This document shows, in pieces, positions 44,503 through 54,543 of a stretch of DNA of 64,000 nucleotides. A model generated the notes under the pieces. It did no database searches and was not told the origin of the DNA. It worked only from the letters and a program-made list of their open reading frames with translations. Within the stretch, counting starts at the first letter, position 1. Each line of letters starts with the position of its first letter. The position numbers and the translations under genes are program-made. The DNA comes from CADEEN01 sp963783785 (GTDB lineage Bacteria; Pseudomonadota; Gammaproteobacteria; Burkholderiales; Burkholderiaceae_C), in contig CAWAOQ010000009.1 of the NCBI GenBank assembly GCA_963783785.1, forward strand, positions 62,001 to 126,000. Reading direction: 5' to 3'.

Positions 44503-45135
44503 ATGACACGCTTGTGGGACATCTCGCCGCCAGTGCATGGCGGCTCGCCGGTGTTTCCTGGCGACGCGCGCTACCAGCAGCGCTGGGCAGCGACGCTGGG
44601 GCCGGGTTGCCCGGTCAACGTCAGCACGCTCACCCTGTCGCCACACACCGGCGCCCACGCCGACGCACCGCTGCACTACGACGCCGAGGGCGCGCCCGTC
44701 GGTGCGCTCGCCCTCGAGCCGTACCTCGGCCCATGTCGCGTCGTGCACGCCATTGGCTGCGGCGAACTGATCGATTGGCGCCACGTCGAGCATGCGATCG
44801 ACCGCGCACTGCCGCCCCGCGTGCTGGTGCGGACTTACGAGCGCATGCCTGTCACGCATTGGGACGCTGCGCTGACCGGATTCGCGCCGGCGACCGTCGA
44901 GAGGCTGGCCGATCACGGCGTGCTGCTGATCGGCATCGATACGGCCAGCATCGACCCCGCCGACAGCAAGACCCTCGATGCCCACCAGGTCATTCGCCGG
45001 CGCGACCTGCGCGTGCTGGAGAACCTGGTGCTCGACGAGGTCCCGGAAGGCGACTACGAACTGATCGCCCTGCCGCTGAAACTGACCACCGCCGACGCCT
45101 CGCCCGTGCGCGCCATACTGAGAGCCCTGCGATGA
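44503..45135 (+). CDS. kynB: Kynurenine formamidase
   Basis: The 210-residue zinc cyclase-family hydrolase converts N-formylkynurenine to kynurenine. The metal motif HTGAHADAPLHYD is near residues 47-59, and DTASIDPADSKTLDAHQVI is near residues 147-165. GAGG lies about 10 nt upstream of the ATG. It is the first of three overlapping kyn genes. Confidence 0.94.
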   Translation: MTRLWDISPPVHGGSPVFPGDARYQQRWAATLGPGCPVNVSTLTLSPHTGAHADAPLHYDAEGAPVGALALEPYLGPCRVVHAIGCGELIDWRHVEHAIDRALPPRVLVRTYERMPVTHWDAALTGFAPATVERLADHGVLLIGIDTASIDPADSKTLDAHQVIRRRDLRVLENLVLDEVPEGDYELIALPLKLTTADASPVRAILRALR

Positions 45136-46394
45136 CCACCAGACAAGACTGCCTCGCGCTCGACGCGTCGGACCCGCTGGCGCCGCTGCGCGAGCAGTTC
45201 GCACTGCCTGCCGGCACGATCTACCTCGATGGCAATTCGCTCGGCGTGCTGCCGCGCGCAACGCCGCAGCGCGTGGCCCAGATGGTGCAGCAGGAGTGGG
45301 GCAACGACCTGATCGAGAGCTGGAACAAGGCCGGCTGGATCGATCTGCCGCTGCGCATCGGCGACAAGATCGCGCGGCTGGTCGGTGCCGATCCCGGCGA
45401 ACTGGTGGCGACCGACTCGACCTCGGTCAATCTGTTCAAGGTGCTGACCGCCGCGCTGGCCATCGCCCAGGCCGACGCGCCGGAGCGCCGCGTGATCCTG
45501 TCCGAACGCGGCAATTTCCCGACCGACCTGTACATCGCCGAGGCCCTGGCTCGCGAACGCGGCTGCGAGCTGGTGCTGGTCGACGAGCCCGACGAGATCG
45601 ACAGGCAGCTGGCCGGTGGCCGCGTTGCGGTGCTGATGCTCACGCAGGTGAACTACCGCAGCGGCCGCCTGCACGACATGGCCGCCGTGACGCGAGCGGC
45701 ACATCGACACGGCACGCTCGCGGTCTGGGACCTCGCCCACTCGGCCGGCGCACTGCCGGTGTCGCTGAAGGCCGACGGCGCCGACTTCGCCGTCGGCTGC
45801 GGCTACAAGTACCTCAACGGCGGCCCCGGTGCGCCGGCATTCGTCTGGGTCCACCCGCGCCATGCCGAACGCTTCTGGCAGCCGCTGGCGGGCTGGATGG
45901 GGCATGCCGCGCCGTTCGAGTTCACGCCCAACTACCGGCCCGCTGCCGGCATCGCGCGCTACCTGTGCGGCACGCCCCCGCTGCTGTCGATGGCGGCGCT
46001 CGAATGCGGCGTCGACAGCGTGCTGGCCGCCGAACCGCTCGGCGGCATGGCGGCGCTACGGCGCAAGTCGCTGGCACTGACCGACCTGTTCATCGCGCTG
46101 GTCGACGAGCGCGCTGCGGGGCACGGCCTGGCCGTCATCACGCCTCGCGAGCATCACCTGAGAGGCAGCCAGGTCGCGTTGTCGCACCCCGAGGGGGCCT
46201 ACGCCATCGTTCAGGCGCTGATCGCGCGCGGCGTGGTCGGCGACTTCCGTGCCCCCGACGTGCTGCGTTTCGGCTTCACGCCGCTCTACTTGCGCCATGT
46301 CGACGTGTGGGACGCGGTCGAGCACCTGCAGCAGGTGCTGGTCAACGCTGAATGGCGCGACGTCCGCTTCCATCGCAAGGCAGCCGTCACATGA
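45132..46394 (+). CDS. kynU: Kynureninase
   Basis: This is a 420-residue PLP enzyme cleaving kynurenine to anthranilate and alanine. Seen are YLDGNSLGVLPRAT, the PLP-phosphate region DSTSVNLFK, VWDLAHSAGALPV, the PLP lysine in GCGYKYLNGGPGAPAF and LRFGFTPLYLRH. Both ends overlap neighbours by ATGA, with kynB before and kynA after. Confidence 0.95.
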   Translation: MTTRQDCLALDASDPLAPLREQFALPAGTIYLDGNSLGVLPRATPQRVAQMVQQEWGNDLIESWNKAGWIDLPLRIGDKIARLVGADPGELVATDSTSVNLFKVLTAALAIAQADAPERRVILSERGNFPTDLYIAEALARERGCELVLVDEPDEIDRQLAGGRVAVLMLTQVNYRSGRLHDMAAVTRAAHRHGTLAVWDLAHSAGALPVSLKADGADFAVGCGYKYLNGGPGAPAFVWVHPRHAERFWQPLAGWMGHAAPFEFTPNYRPAAGIARYLCGTPPLLSMAALECGVDSVLAAEPLGGMAALRRKSLALTDLFIALVDERAAGHGLAVITPREHHLRGSQVALSHPEGAYAIVQALIARGVVGDFRAPDVLRFGFTPLYLRHVDVWDAVEHLQQVLVNAEWRDVRFHRKAAVT

Positions 46395-47228
46395 GCACGG
46401 AGAAGATCGTCTACGACGAGCACGCCAAGCTCGATTTCTCGCAGGACATGAGCTACGGCGACTACCTGCATCTGGACGCCGTGCTGAATGCGCAGCACCC
46501 GCGCTCGCCCGACCACAACGAGATGCTGTTCATCGTGCAGCACCAGACCAGCGAGCTCTGGATGAAGCTGATGCTGCACGAGTTGCACGGCGCGATTGCC
46601 GCGCTCGCGCGCGACGAGCTTGGCGCCGCGTTCAAGATGCTGGCGCGCGTTTCACGCATCATGGAACAGCTGGTGCATGCCTGGGACGTGCTGGCCACGA
46701 TGACGCCGCCCGAGTACTCCGCGATCCGGCCGTACCTGGCCAACAGCAGCGGCTTCCAGAGCTGGCAGTACCGCTGCATCGAGTTCAGCCTCGGCAACAA
46801 GAATGCAGCGATGCTGTCGCCCCACCAGCACCGCGCCGACCTGCTGGCACAGGTGCGTGCGGCCTACGACGCGCCCATCGCTCTACGACGAAGCCCTGCG
46901 CCTGCTGGCGCGCCGTGGCATCGCGGTGCCGGCCAGCCATGTCGAGCGCGACTGGACGCAACCCTACGCTGCCAGCCCGGATGTCGAAGCGGCCTGGCTC
47001 ACCGTCTATCGCAACCCGGCGCGCTTTTGGGACCTCTACCAGCTCGGCGAAGAACTCACCGATCTGGAAGACGCGTTTCGCCTGTGGCGCTTCCGTCACG
47101 TCACGACCGTCGAGCGAGTGATCGGCTTCAAGCGCGGCACCGGCGGCACCAGCGGCGTCGGCTACCTGCGCAAGATGCTCGACGTGGTGTTGTTCCCTGA
47201 GATCTGGACGCTGCGCACGGCGCTGTGA
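46391..47228 (+). CDS. kynA: Tryptophan 2,3-dioxygenase, frameshifted
   Basis: The haem dioxygenase opens the tryptophan indole ring, giving N-formylkynurenine. Seen are MSYGDYLHLDAVLNAQHPRS, NEMLFIVQHQTSELWMKLML, SSGFQSWQYRCIEFSLGNK and, in the second frame, YDEALRLLARRGI and FKRGTGGTSGVGYLRKMLD. The probable haem His lies in RFRHVTTVERV. One extra C in CCC at 46874-46876 breaks the frame; corrected, the protein is about 278 residues, as usual. It completes a kynB-kynU-kynA operon with ATGA couplings. Confidence 0.9.
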
Positions 47229-47244
47229 TGGCAGCGCCGCACCG

Positions 47245-48609
47245 ATGACAGGCCTGGCCCCCGCCGACGCGACCGACGCCGACGGCGGTGCGTTGCCCGC
47301 CTGGCGGGTGATGGCCAGCACGGCGCTGCCCTTCGTACTGCTGGCGCTGGGGCTGCTGGCGCTGGCCTACTGGTGGTTGCAGCCGACGCCGCCCAAACGC
47401 GTGGTGCTGGCCACCGGCGTCGCGCAAGGTGCCTACAGTGAATTCGGCAAGCGCTATGCCGAACGCCTGGCCGCGCACGGCATCCATGTCGAGTTGCGTG
47501 CGACGCAGGGCGCTGCCGAGAACCTGGCCTTGTTGCGCGACCCGCACTCCGGCATCGATCTGGCCTTCGTGCAAGGCGGCGCCGATGCCGCGCGCGACAC
47601 CAGCCAGGGGGCCGATGCCGGCCTGGCTTCGCTGGGCAGCATGTTCTACGAGCCGGTGTGGTTGTTCTACCGTGCCGACAGCGCCACCCGGCTGCTCAGG
47701 AGCAAGCAGCTCGACAGCCTGGCACAGCTGGCCGGCTGGCGCGTCAACATCGGCGCACCTGGCAGCGGTGTGCCCAACCTGGCGCGGCGCCTTCTCGACG
47801 CCAACCGCATCGATGCGGCCACCATCACGCTGGTGCAGCAGCCGCTGACGCCAGCCGTCGCCGATCTGCTCGAAGGCAGGCTCGACGCCATCGTGCTGGC
47901 CTCTGCGCCCGAATCGTTGATGGTGCAGATGCTGCTGCAGACCCCGGGCGTGCAGCTGTTCGACTTCGCGCAGGCCGATGCCTACACGCGCCGCTTCGGC
48001 TTCCTGACGGCGGTGACGCTGCCGCGTGGCGTGGTCGACCTGGCACGCGACCTGCCTGCCGCCGATGTGCGCATGGTCGCGCCGACCGCGACCCTGGTCG
48101 CCCGTGACAACCTGCACCCGGCGCTGGCGCAACTGTTCGTCCAGGCCGCCCAGCAGGTGCACGGCGAACCCGGATGGTTCCAGCGCAAGGGCGACTTCCC
48201 CAATGCCCGCGACGGCGAACGCGAACTCGATGCCGAGGCCCAGCGTTTCTATCGCAGCGGCGTGCCCTGGCTGCAGCGCTACCTGCCGTTCTGGCTGGCG
48301 AACCTGATCGACCGCATGTGGCTGGCGCTGCTGTCGATCGTCGCGGTGCTGATCCCGCTGACGCGCGTGGTGCCGCCGCTGGTCGAGTTGCGGATCCGTT
48401 CGCGCGTATTCCGTTGGTACGGCCAGCTGCGCGAGGTCGAGGCGGCGACCGGCGTGCGGCCGGAGGCAGCACTGCTGGCGACGCTGGACGAGATCGAATC
48501 GAAGGTCAACACAGTTCAGCTGCCGCTGTCCTACGCCGACGAGCTCTATGCGCTGAAGAGCCACATCCAGTTCGTGCGGCGCCGCTTGCAGGCGCCGCCG
48601 CCGGCCTGA
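47245..48609 (+). CDS. TAXI family TRAP-type solute-binding protein, membrane anchored
   Basis: The 454-residue protein has an N-terminal anchor (TALPFVLLALGLLALAYWWL). A TAXI-type periplasmic binding domain follows (residues about 50-330: ATGVAQGAYSEFGKRYAERL, ENLALLRDPHSGIDLAFVQG, INIGAPGSG in variant form). A C-terminal membrane helix (RMWLALLSIVAVLIPLTRVV) leads into a cytoplasmic helical tail. Classical TAXI proteins are free periplasmic receptors for DctM partners, but no dctM is here. The two-anchor form suggests a sensor or membrane-fixed receptor. It starts 16 nt after kynA, so it could be co-transcribed. Confidence 0.8.
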   Translation: MTGLAPADATDADGGALPAWRVMASTALPFVLLALGLLALAYWWLQPTPPKRVVLATGVAQGAYSEFGKRYAERLAAHGIHVELRATQGAAENLALLRDPHSGIDLAFVQGGADAARDTSQGADAGLASLGSMFYEPVWLFYRADSATRLLRSKQLDSLAQLAGWRVNIGAPGSGVPNLARRLLDANRIDAATITLVQQPLTPAVADLLEGRLDAIVLASAPESLMVQMLLQTPGVQLFDFAQADAYTRRFGFLTAVTLPRGVVDLARDLPAADVRMVAPTATLVARDNLHPALAQLFVQAAQQVHGEPGWFQRKGDFPNARDGERELDAEAQRFYRSGVPWLQRYLPFWLANLIDRMWLALLSIVAVLIPLTRVVPPLVELRIRSRVFRWYGQLREVEAATGVRPEAALLATLDEIESKVNTVQLPLSYADELYALKSHIQFVRRRLQAPPPA

Positions 48610-48633
48610 GCCGGCGCCCGGCGCGCACACCAA

Positions 48634-49500
48634 TCAGCCGGCACCCGCGATCCGCATCGACAGGTCGACGGCCCGCACATCCTTGGTCAGCTTGCCGATC
48701 GAGATGCGGTCGACGCCCGTGCGTGCGATGTCGCGCACGGTGTCGAGATCGACGCCGCCGGAGGCCTCGAGCAAGGCGCGGCCACGGTTGACGGTGTAGG
48801 CATGGCGCATGTCGGCCAACGTGAAGTCGTCGAGCAGCACGCTGGTGGCACCGCCAGCCAGCGCCTCGTCCAACTCGGCCAGGCTCTCGACCTCGATCTG
48901 CACCGCGACGCCGGCGCCGAGCGCACGTGCCGCATCGAGCGCGGCACGGATGCCCCCCGCCGCGGCGATGTGGTTCTCCTTGATCAGGATGCCATCCCAC
49001 AGGGCCAGCCGCTGGTTCTGGCCGCCACCGACGCGCACCGCATACTTTTGCGCTTGGCGCAGACCCGGCAACGTCTTGCGCGTGTCGAGGATCGCGCAGC
49101 CTTTCGGGTTGGGCGACAGGCCCGCGATGGCATCGACATACTGGCGCGTGACGGTGGCCACCGCAGACAGCAGCTGCAGGAAGTTCAGCGCCGGCCGCTC
49201 GGCCGACAGCAGGGCCCGCGCATCGGCTTCGATGCGGCACAGCGTGGTGCCCGCACCGAACGCCGCGCCTTCGGCCACGGCCCAGGTCACCGAGGCGCCG
49301 GCATCGAGTGCCTGCACACAGGCATCGAACCAGCGCCGGCCGCACAGCACGGCCGCCTCCTTGGCCACCACGGCAGCGTTCGCACGACGCCCTGCCGGCA
49401 CCAGCATCGCGGTCCAGTCACCGCGGCCGATGTCTTCGGCAAGCGCGTCGCGCACGTTGCGGGCCAGGGCTTCGTCGAGGCTTTCGTTGTGGTCTTGCAT
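48634..49500 (-). CDS. nadC: Nicotinate-nucleotide pyrophosphorylase (quinolinate phosphoribosyltransferase)
   Basis: The 288-residue enzyme of NAD synthesis has ALAEDIGRGDWTAMLVPAGR, the PRPP/quinolinate region RPALNFLQLLSAVATVT, ILDTRKTLPGLRQAQKYAV with basic substrate-binding residues and RVGGGQNQRLALWDGILIKE. It also has IEVESLAELDEAL and the C-terminal GVDRISIGKLTKDVRAVDLS. The ATG is at 49500. It is convergent with the kyn unit, but KynBUA yields anthranilate rather than quinolinate, so the proximity is probably incidental. Confidence 0.95.
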   Translation of the reverse strand: MQDHNESLDEALARNVRDALAEDIGRGDWTAMLVPAGRRANAAVVAKEAAVLCGRRWFDACVQALDAGASVTWAVAEGAAFGAGTTLCRIEADARALLSAERPALNFLQLLSAVATVTRQYVDAIAGLSPNPKGCAILDTRKTLPGLRQAQKYAVRVGGGQNQRLALWDGILIKENHIAAAGGIRAALDAARALGAGVAVQIEVESLAELDEALAGGATSVLLDDFTLADMRHAYTVNRGRALLEASGGVDLDTVRDIARTGVDRISIGKLTKDVRAVDLSMRIAGAG

Positions 49501-49635
49501 GGCAGTGGTCAGTTCGAGGGCTTCGGTGTCGTGCCACATTCTGCAACCGGGAGCCGCCTAGAATCCGCCCACCCCGAAAGCCGCCCCGCTGCCGGCCCAT
49601 GACGCCCGCAGACCCCTGAGCCGGAGCCCCGCACG

Positions 49636-51438
49636 ATGGACACCCGCACTTCACCGATCCCACTGCGTCTGGCGCGGGTGCGCGATGCCCTCGCACAGCA
49701 CGGCCTCGCCGCACTGCTGGTGCCGTCGAGCGACCCGCACCTGTCGGAATACCTGCCCGAACGCTGGCAGGGGCGCGTGTGGCTGTCCGGGTTTACCGGA
49801 TCGATGGCCACGCTGGCCATCACCACCGACGGCGCTGCACTGTTCGCCGACAGCCGCTATTGGGTGCAGGCCGAGGCCGAATTGCGCGGCAGCGGCATCG
49901 ATCTGGTGAAGATCCCGACCGGCGCGGCCGGCCACCACATCGAGTGGCTGGCCACGCATGTGCCCAAGGGCGGTGCCGTGGCCGTCGACGGCCAGGTGAT
50001 CGGCCTGGCGGCCGCCCAGGCGCTGAAGAGCGGGCTCGAAAAGGCCGGCGTGACCCTGCGCACCGACTTGGATCTGCTGGACGGCGTCTGGCCCGAGCGC
50101 CCGGCCCCGCCGCGCGCAGCGGTCTACGCGCACCGCGCACCGCAGGCCGCGACCGACCGCGCGGCCAAGCTGGCCAGCGTGCGCGAAGCGATGGCCCGCC
50201 ACGGGGCGACGCACCACTTTGTCTCGACCGTCGACGACGTGGCCTGGATCACCAACCTGCGCGGCAGCGATGTCGACTACAACCCGGTGTTCCTGGCCCA
50301 CCTGCTGATCGACGCCACGCGGGCCACGCTGTTCGTCGGTGCCGGCAAGGTCGACGCGGCGCTGGCCGCCGAACTGACGGCCGACGGCGTCGCGCTGGCC
50401 GACTATGCCGACGCCGGGGCCGCACTGGCCGCCCTGCCGAGCGGCAGCACGCTGCTGATCGATCCGCGCCGCATCACGCTGGGGTTCCGCGAACGGGTCG
50501 CGGCCGGCGTGCAGGTCCTCGAGGCCATCAACCCGAGCACGCTTGCCAAGAGCCGCAAGACCGCCGAGGAGGCGCAGTTCATCCGCGACGCGATGGCCGA
50601 GGACGGTGCGGCGATGTGCCACTTCTATGCCTGGTTCGAAACGGCACTGGCGCGCGGCGAGCGCCTCACCGAGTTGACGATCGACGAGAAGCTCAGCGCC
50701 GAGCGCGCCCGGCGCGCGAACTTCGTCGGCCTGTCGTTCCCGGTCATCGCCGGCTTCAACGCCAACGGCGCGATGCCGCACTACCGCGCCACGCCCGCCT
50801 CGCACGCCGTGATCGAAGGCAACGGCCTGCTGCTGATCGATTCCGGCGGCCAATACCTCGGCGGCACCACCGACATCACACGCGTGTGGCCGATCGGCAC
50901 AGTGACCTCAGCGATGAAGCGCGACTACACGCTGGTGCTGAAGGGCACCATCGCACTGTCCCGCACGCGCTTCCCGCGCGGCACGCTGTCGCCCACCCTC
51001 GATGCCCTTGCACGGGCACCGCTGTGGGCCGAAGGCATTGAGTTCGGCCACGGCACCGGCCATGGTGTCGGCTACTTCCTGGCGGTGCACGAGGGGCCGC
51101 AGAGCATCAGCAAGGTGATTCCCGAACCCACGATGGCGATGGAGCCGGGAATGGTCACGTCGATCGAACCCGGTCTGTATCGGCCCGGCCAATGGGGCGT
51201 GCGCATCGAGAACCTGGTGATGAACATCGCCGGACCGACCACCGAGTTCGGCGAATTCCTCGACTTCGAGACGCTGACGCTGTGCCCGATCGACACCCGC
51301 TGCATCGAGGCGGCACTGCTGCGCGCCGACGAAGTGGCCTGGCTCAACGCGTATCACGCGACTGTGCGCGAACGCCTCGCACCGCGCGTGCAGGGCGATG
51401 CCCTGGCCTGGCTGACGACACGTACGCAGCCGATCTAG
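49636..51438 (+). CDS. Xaa-Pro aminopeptidase (M24 family, three-domain type)
   Basis: The 600-residue aminopeptidase P-like protein has two creatinase-type N-terminal domains (about residues 1-300) and an M24 catalytic domain. Metal ligands are the two Asp in GGTTDITRVWPIG and its preceding DSGGQ, the His in GHGTGHGVGYFLAVHEGP, and Glu in VTSIEPGLY and RIENLVMN. A C-terminal domain (QGDALAWLTTRTQPI) is as in the long forms. TAGAAT at 49559-49564 may be its promoter. Confidence 0.93.
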   Translation: MDTRTSPIPLRLARVRDALAQHGLAALLVPSSDPHLSEYLPERWQGRVWLSGFTGSMATLAITTDGAALFADSRYWVQAEAELRGSGIDLVKIPTGAAGHHIEWLATHVPKGGAVAVDGQVIGLAAAQALKSGLEKAGVTLRTDLDLLDGVWPERPAPPRAAVYAHRAPQAATDRAAKLASVREAMARHGATHHFVSTVDDVAWITNLRGSDVDYNPVFLAHLLIDATRATLFVGAGKVDAALAAELTADGVALADYADAGAALAALPSGSTLLIDPRRITLGFRERVAAGVQVLEAINPSTLAKSRKTAEEAQFIRDAMAEDGAAMCHFYAWFETALARGERLTELTIDEKLSAERARRANFVGLSFPVIAGFNANGAMPHYRATPASHAVIEGNGLLLIDSGGQYLGGTTDITRVWPIGTVTSAMKRDYTLVLKGTIALSRTRFPRGTLSPTLDALARAPLWAEGIEFGHGTGHGVGYFLAVHEGPQSISKVIPEPTMAMEPGMVTSIEPGLYRPGQWGVRIENLVMNIAGPTTEFGEFLDFETLTLCPIDTRCIEAALLRADEVAWLNAYHATVRERLAPRVQGDALAWLTTRTQPI

Positions 51439-51471
51439 CCGTCGCCTTCGTCGGTGTTCAGCGGCGAGCTT

Positions 51472-54342
51472 TCAAACGCCCGCGCGTTGCAGGCGCGCAG
51501 CCAGCGCCTGGGTCAGCGTTTCGGCGCTCTCGGCCAAGTGCGCGCGCGCCTCGGCGCTCAGGCCAGGCCGCTTGACGGCTGCATTGATGCGCGCCACCAG
51601 GTTCTGGGCCTCGGCGCGGGCCAAGCTCTTGGCATCGGCGCGGCTCGATCCTGCAGGGCGCAGCAGCATGGCAGCCAATCGACCCGCGTGGTCACGCTGC
51701 AACTCGCGCCGCGCGACCGGGATATCGCTCTTGGTGCCGACCTCGCTCCAGATCTCGCGCGCGAGGCGACCGTGCAACTCGGACAGGCGGAAGAGGTCCG
51801 CGGACGCGCCATTCGCCACCCGATCGACCTTGCCTTCACTGTCGAGCAGCCGCGAGGCCACGCCGTCGCTCATCAGTTGCGCCAGCAGTGCACGCTGCAT
51901 GTCGATGACCGTGCCGACGATCGAGTAGTCCGTGGCCACCGAACCTTCACCGCTGAACAAGGCCTCGCCGCGTTCGTTGAAGTCGGGCGCAAGCTTGCGC
52001 TGAAGCGCCGGCGAGAGTCGCAGGCTGTCGGCGCTGAGCACGCCGCGCGCCAGCGTGTCGAGCGCGTCACGCTGCACGGCCGCAGCCACTGGCACGAGCG
52101 GGTCGCGTCCGCTGCCCGGGTGATCGCGCAGCGTGCGCACACCACCGATCTGGCGTGCCAGCAGGCCAACCGCACGCGCGGCATCGCGCACGGCGTAACT
52201 CACCGAGCGGCGCAGCACCGAGTAGTCGCTGTCCGGGTTGAGCACACGCGCCTCTTGTCGCGCAAGCAGGTCACGCGCGATCTCGATGCGCTTCTTGGCA
52301 AATGCGATGACGTCGTCGCCGAGGTCAAACTGCAGCGACTCGGGGTCGATGCCGAGGAAGTTGTCTTCATCGGTGCCGTACGCCAACTGCGGCTCGGCGC
52401 TGCGCGCCGCGATGCGCTGCAGCTCGGCGGCTTCGTCGGTCGCGGCAATCGGCTTGTAGCCGTACTCGATGGCCCAGTAGTCATAGGGCCCGAGTGCGGT
52501 CTGGAACGGCGCACCGCCTGCCTCGCCGGGCCGCGGCAGGTTGATCGGCGCGTACTCCATGACCGAGCCCGCGAGGCCGTTCCTGGCCGTGAAGTCGCGG
52601 TCGGACAACTGGCTGTCCGTGTACACGCGTGACGACCGGAAGTTGTGGCGCAGGCCGAGCGTGTGGCCGACCTCGTGCATCGTCATGTCGGTCAGGTAGT
52701 CGAGCACGAACTGCTGCGCCTCCGGGCCGGCCGGATCGAGGTCACCGCGCGCCTCGAGCACGTCGAGCGCGTACGACAGCTGCTCGGCAGCGAACTCGGC
52801 ATGCTGGCAGACATCACCGCCGCGGCGTGCGCGCATCAACTCGGCCAGACGCTGTTCGCTGGCCGACGGGCCCTGCGGATCGGCGTCGGGCGACTGCATC
52901 AACGCCGGCCAGTCGACCGCCGCGCGGCCGCCGAGGATCTGCGCGCGCAAGGCGCGCAAGGAGCGCGACGTCAGGCTCTCGACGGCAATGTCGGCATCGA
53001 GGATTTCCCCACTGCGAGGATCGACCTGACTGGGGCCGATCGCACCGAAGCTGGGACGGGCGTTCGTCATCCAGCGAACCGACGCCGCACCGACATCGAG
53101 GGTGTCGAAATCGGCGTCATCGGGTTGCACCTTGACGACGAGCGCGTCCTTGAAGCCGATCTTCTCGAAGGCCTTGTTCCACTCGAGCACGCCGCGGCTG
53201 ATCGCGTCGCGATACTTGAGCGGAATCGTCTTGTCGAGCCAGAACGTGATGGGCTTGACGGGCTCGGACAACGATGCCTCGGGGTCCTTCTTCTCCAGCC
53301 GCCACCGGTTGACGAAACGTTGGCGCGGCGAGCGGGCAAGGTCGTTGCTGAAGTCGTCGACGATGGTGGTGAAGTAGCCGATGCGGGCATCAGCCGCGCG
53401 AGGCGACATCGGCTGTTCGGGCAGCTTGCCGATCGCGTAGTACAGGCCCAGCATGATGCTGCGCGGATCGGGCACCGTGCGCGGCGCGGTCGGCACTGGT
53501 GCCCCGGTTGGTGCACCCGGTTGCGGCGCCGCGATGTTGGCGGTGTAGAAATGCGCATTGACGTTGAGCACGAGGTGGTCGGGGCCCCCGCGTACCGTCG
53601 TGAAATAGGTGTTGCGACTCTCGAGCGCGTAACCCTGGCGGTAGGCACGCTGCAGCGCGGCGCCCAGTCCGAGCATGTCGTTGAGGAAGAGCGGCCCGGC
53701 ATCGACCAGTACCGTCTTGCGCTCCGGATGCGGCTGGCTTGCGACGGTCGTGCTGGACAGCAGACTCGGTGCGAAACTCGCGGCCACCGCGCGCGCCTCG
53801 GGCGCCTTCGGGTCGCGCACGACGAAGCTGCTGTTCACCGCCACCAACTGGATCAGGTTGTGCACACGCCTGAATTCGACGATGCGCTCGTCGATGCGGC
53901 TGCCGGGCACCGAAATCGATCCCCCGAAGATGCCGGCTTCGCCGATGCCGCGCGCCAGCTTGGGAGACAGGAAGAACGGTTTGTTGAAGTCCTCTGGCTT
54001 GAGCTCGAGCCAGACCTTGTCGTCCTTTTGCCAATAGGCAATCAGGCCTTCGGTCTGCTTGGCGTCCTTGATCACCGTGGCGAACGCCGGCGGTTGGCCT
54101 GGCGCCACCGCGGCCGCGGGCGCCGAGGCGCCGCCGGTTGGCGCGCTGGCCCCGGCACTCGCACGTGCGGCCGTGGCGGCCGACGACGACGGCGCGGCAG
54201 TCGATGCGGCCGCTGCCGCGGACGCGCCACCGCCTGCCGCGGCAGAGGGCGCAGGCCCCCGGGTCGGTGCCAACTGTGCGCAGCCCGCCAGCATGACTGC
54301 GCTCAGGGCGGAACAGGCGCGAACAACGATCAAGCGTGACAT
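51472..54342 (-). CDS. Large zinc-dependent metalloprotease lipoprotein (DUF4953/DUF5117 type)
   Basis: The 956-residue protein has a lipoprotein signal (VRACSALSAVMLAGC, lipobox LAGC). An Ala/Ser-rich low-complexity linker follows (about residues 30-85), then DUF5117/DUF5118-like domains. The metzincin motif HEVGHTLGLRHNF lies near residue 560, followed by a Met-turn candidate (GSVMEYAPINLP). Homologues occur widely as uncharacterised zinc-dependent metalloproteases. GGGA lies before the ATG at 54342. It probably acts anchored at the periplasmic or outer-membrane surface. Confidence 0.85.
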   Translation of the reverse strand: MSRLIVVRACSALSAVMLAGCAQLAPTRGPAPSAAAGGGASAAAAASTAAPSSSAATAARASAGASAPTGGASAPAAAVAPGQPPAFATVIKDAKQTEGLIAYWQKDDKVWLELKPEDFNKPFFLSPKLARGIGEAGIFGGSISVPGSRIDERIVEFRRVHNLIQLVAVNSSFVVRDPKAPEARAVAASFAPSLLSSTTVASQPHPERKTVLVDAGPLFLNDMLGLGAALQRAYRQGYALESRNTYFTTVRGGPDHLVLNVNAHFYTANIAAPQPGAPTGAPVPTAPRTVPDPRSIMLGLYYAIGKLPEQPMSPRAADARIGYFTTIVDDFSNDLARSPRQRFVNRWRLEKKDPEASLSEPVKPITFWLDKTIPLKYRDAISRGVLEWNKAFEKIGFKDALVVKVQPDDADFDTLDVGAASVRWMTNARPSFGAIGPSQVDPRSGEILDADIAVESLTSRSLRALRAQILGGRAAVDWPALMQSPDADPQGPSASEQRLAELMRARRGGDVCQHAEFAAEQLSYALDVLEARGDLDPAGPEAQQFVLDYLTDMTMHEVGHTLGLRHNFRSSRVYTDSQLSDRDFTARNGLAGSVMEYAPINLPRPGEAGGAPFQTALGPYDYWAIEYGYKPIAATDEAAELQRIAARSAEPQLAYGTDEDNFLGIDPESLQFDLGDDVIAFAKKRIEIARDLLARQEARVLNPDSDYSVLRRSVSYAVRDAARAVGLLARQIGGVRTLRDHPGSGRDPLVPVAAAVQRDALDTLARGVLSADSLRLSPALQRKLAPDFNERGEALFSGEGSVATDYSIVGTVIDMQRALLAQLMSDGVASRLLDSEGKVDRVANGASADLFRLSELHGRLAREIWSEVGTKSDIPVARRELQRDHAGRLAAMLLRPAGSSRADAKSLARAEAQNLVARINAAVKRPGLSAEARAHLAESAETLTQALAARLQRAGV

Positions 54343-54543
54343 GACTTTTCCCTGCATGCGTGCGTCGCGGCCGAGTTTGCCCGACGAGTGGCGGCCATTG
54401 TGTCGCCCGTGGTGGGCCCCAAGGGCACGACCGAGCCAAGAGGCGCCGACTTTCGATCAGAGCCTCGGCACCGTCGGCGGTTCCGCCGTCCGGGATCAGG
54501 GCCGACCCGGGTGCGGTGCAGCAGGGATCGGGATAGCCTGCGG

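Noticed and set aside
47245..49500. Functional link between kynBUA and nadC as de novo NAD synthesis from tryptophan
   Set aside because: Kynurenine 3-monooxygenase and 3-hydroxyanthranilate dioxygenase are absent and nadC is convergent; KynU here leads to anthranilate.
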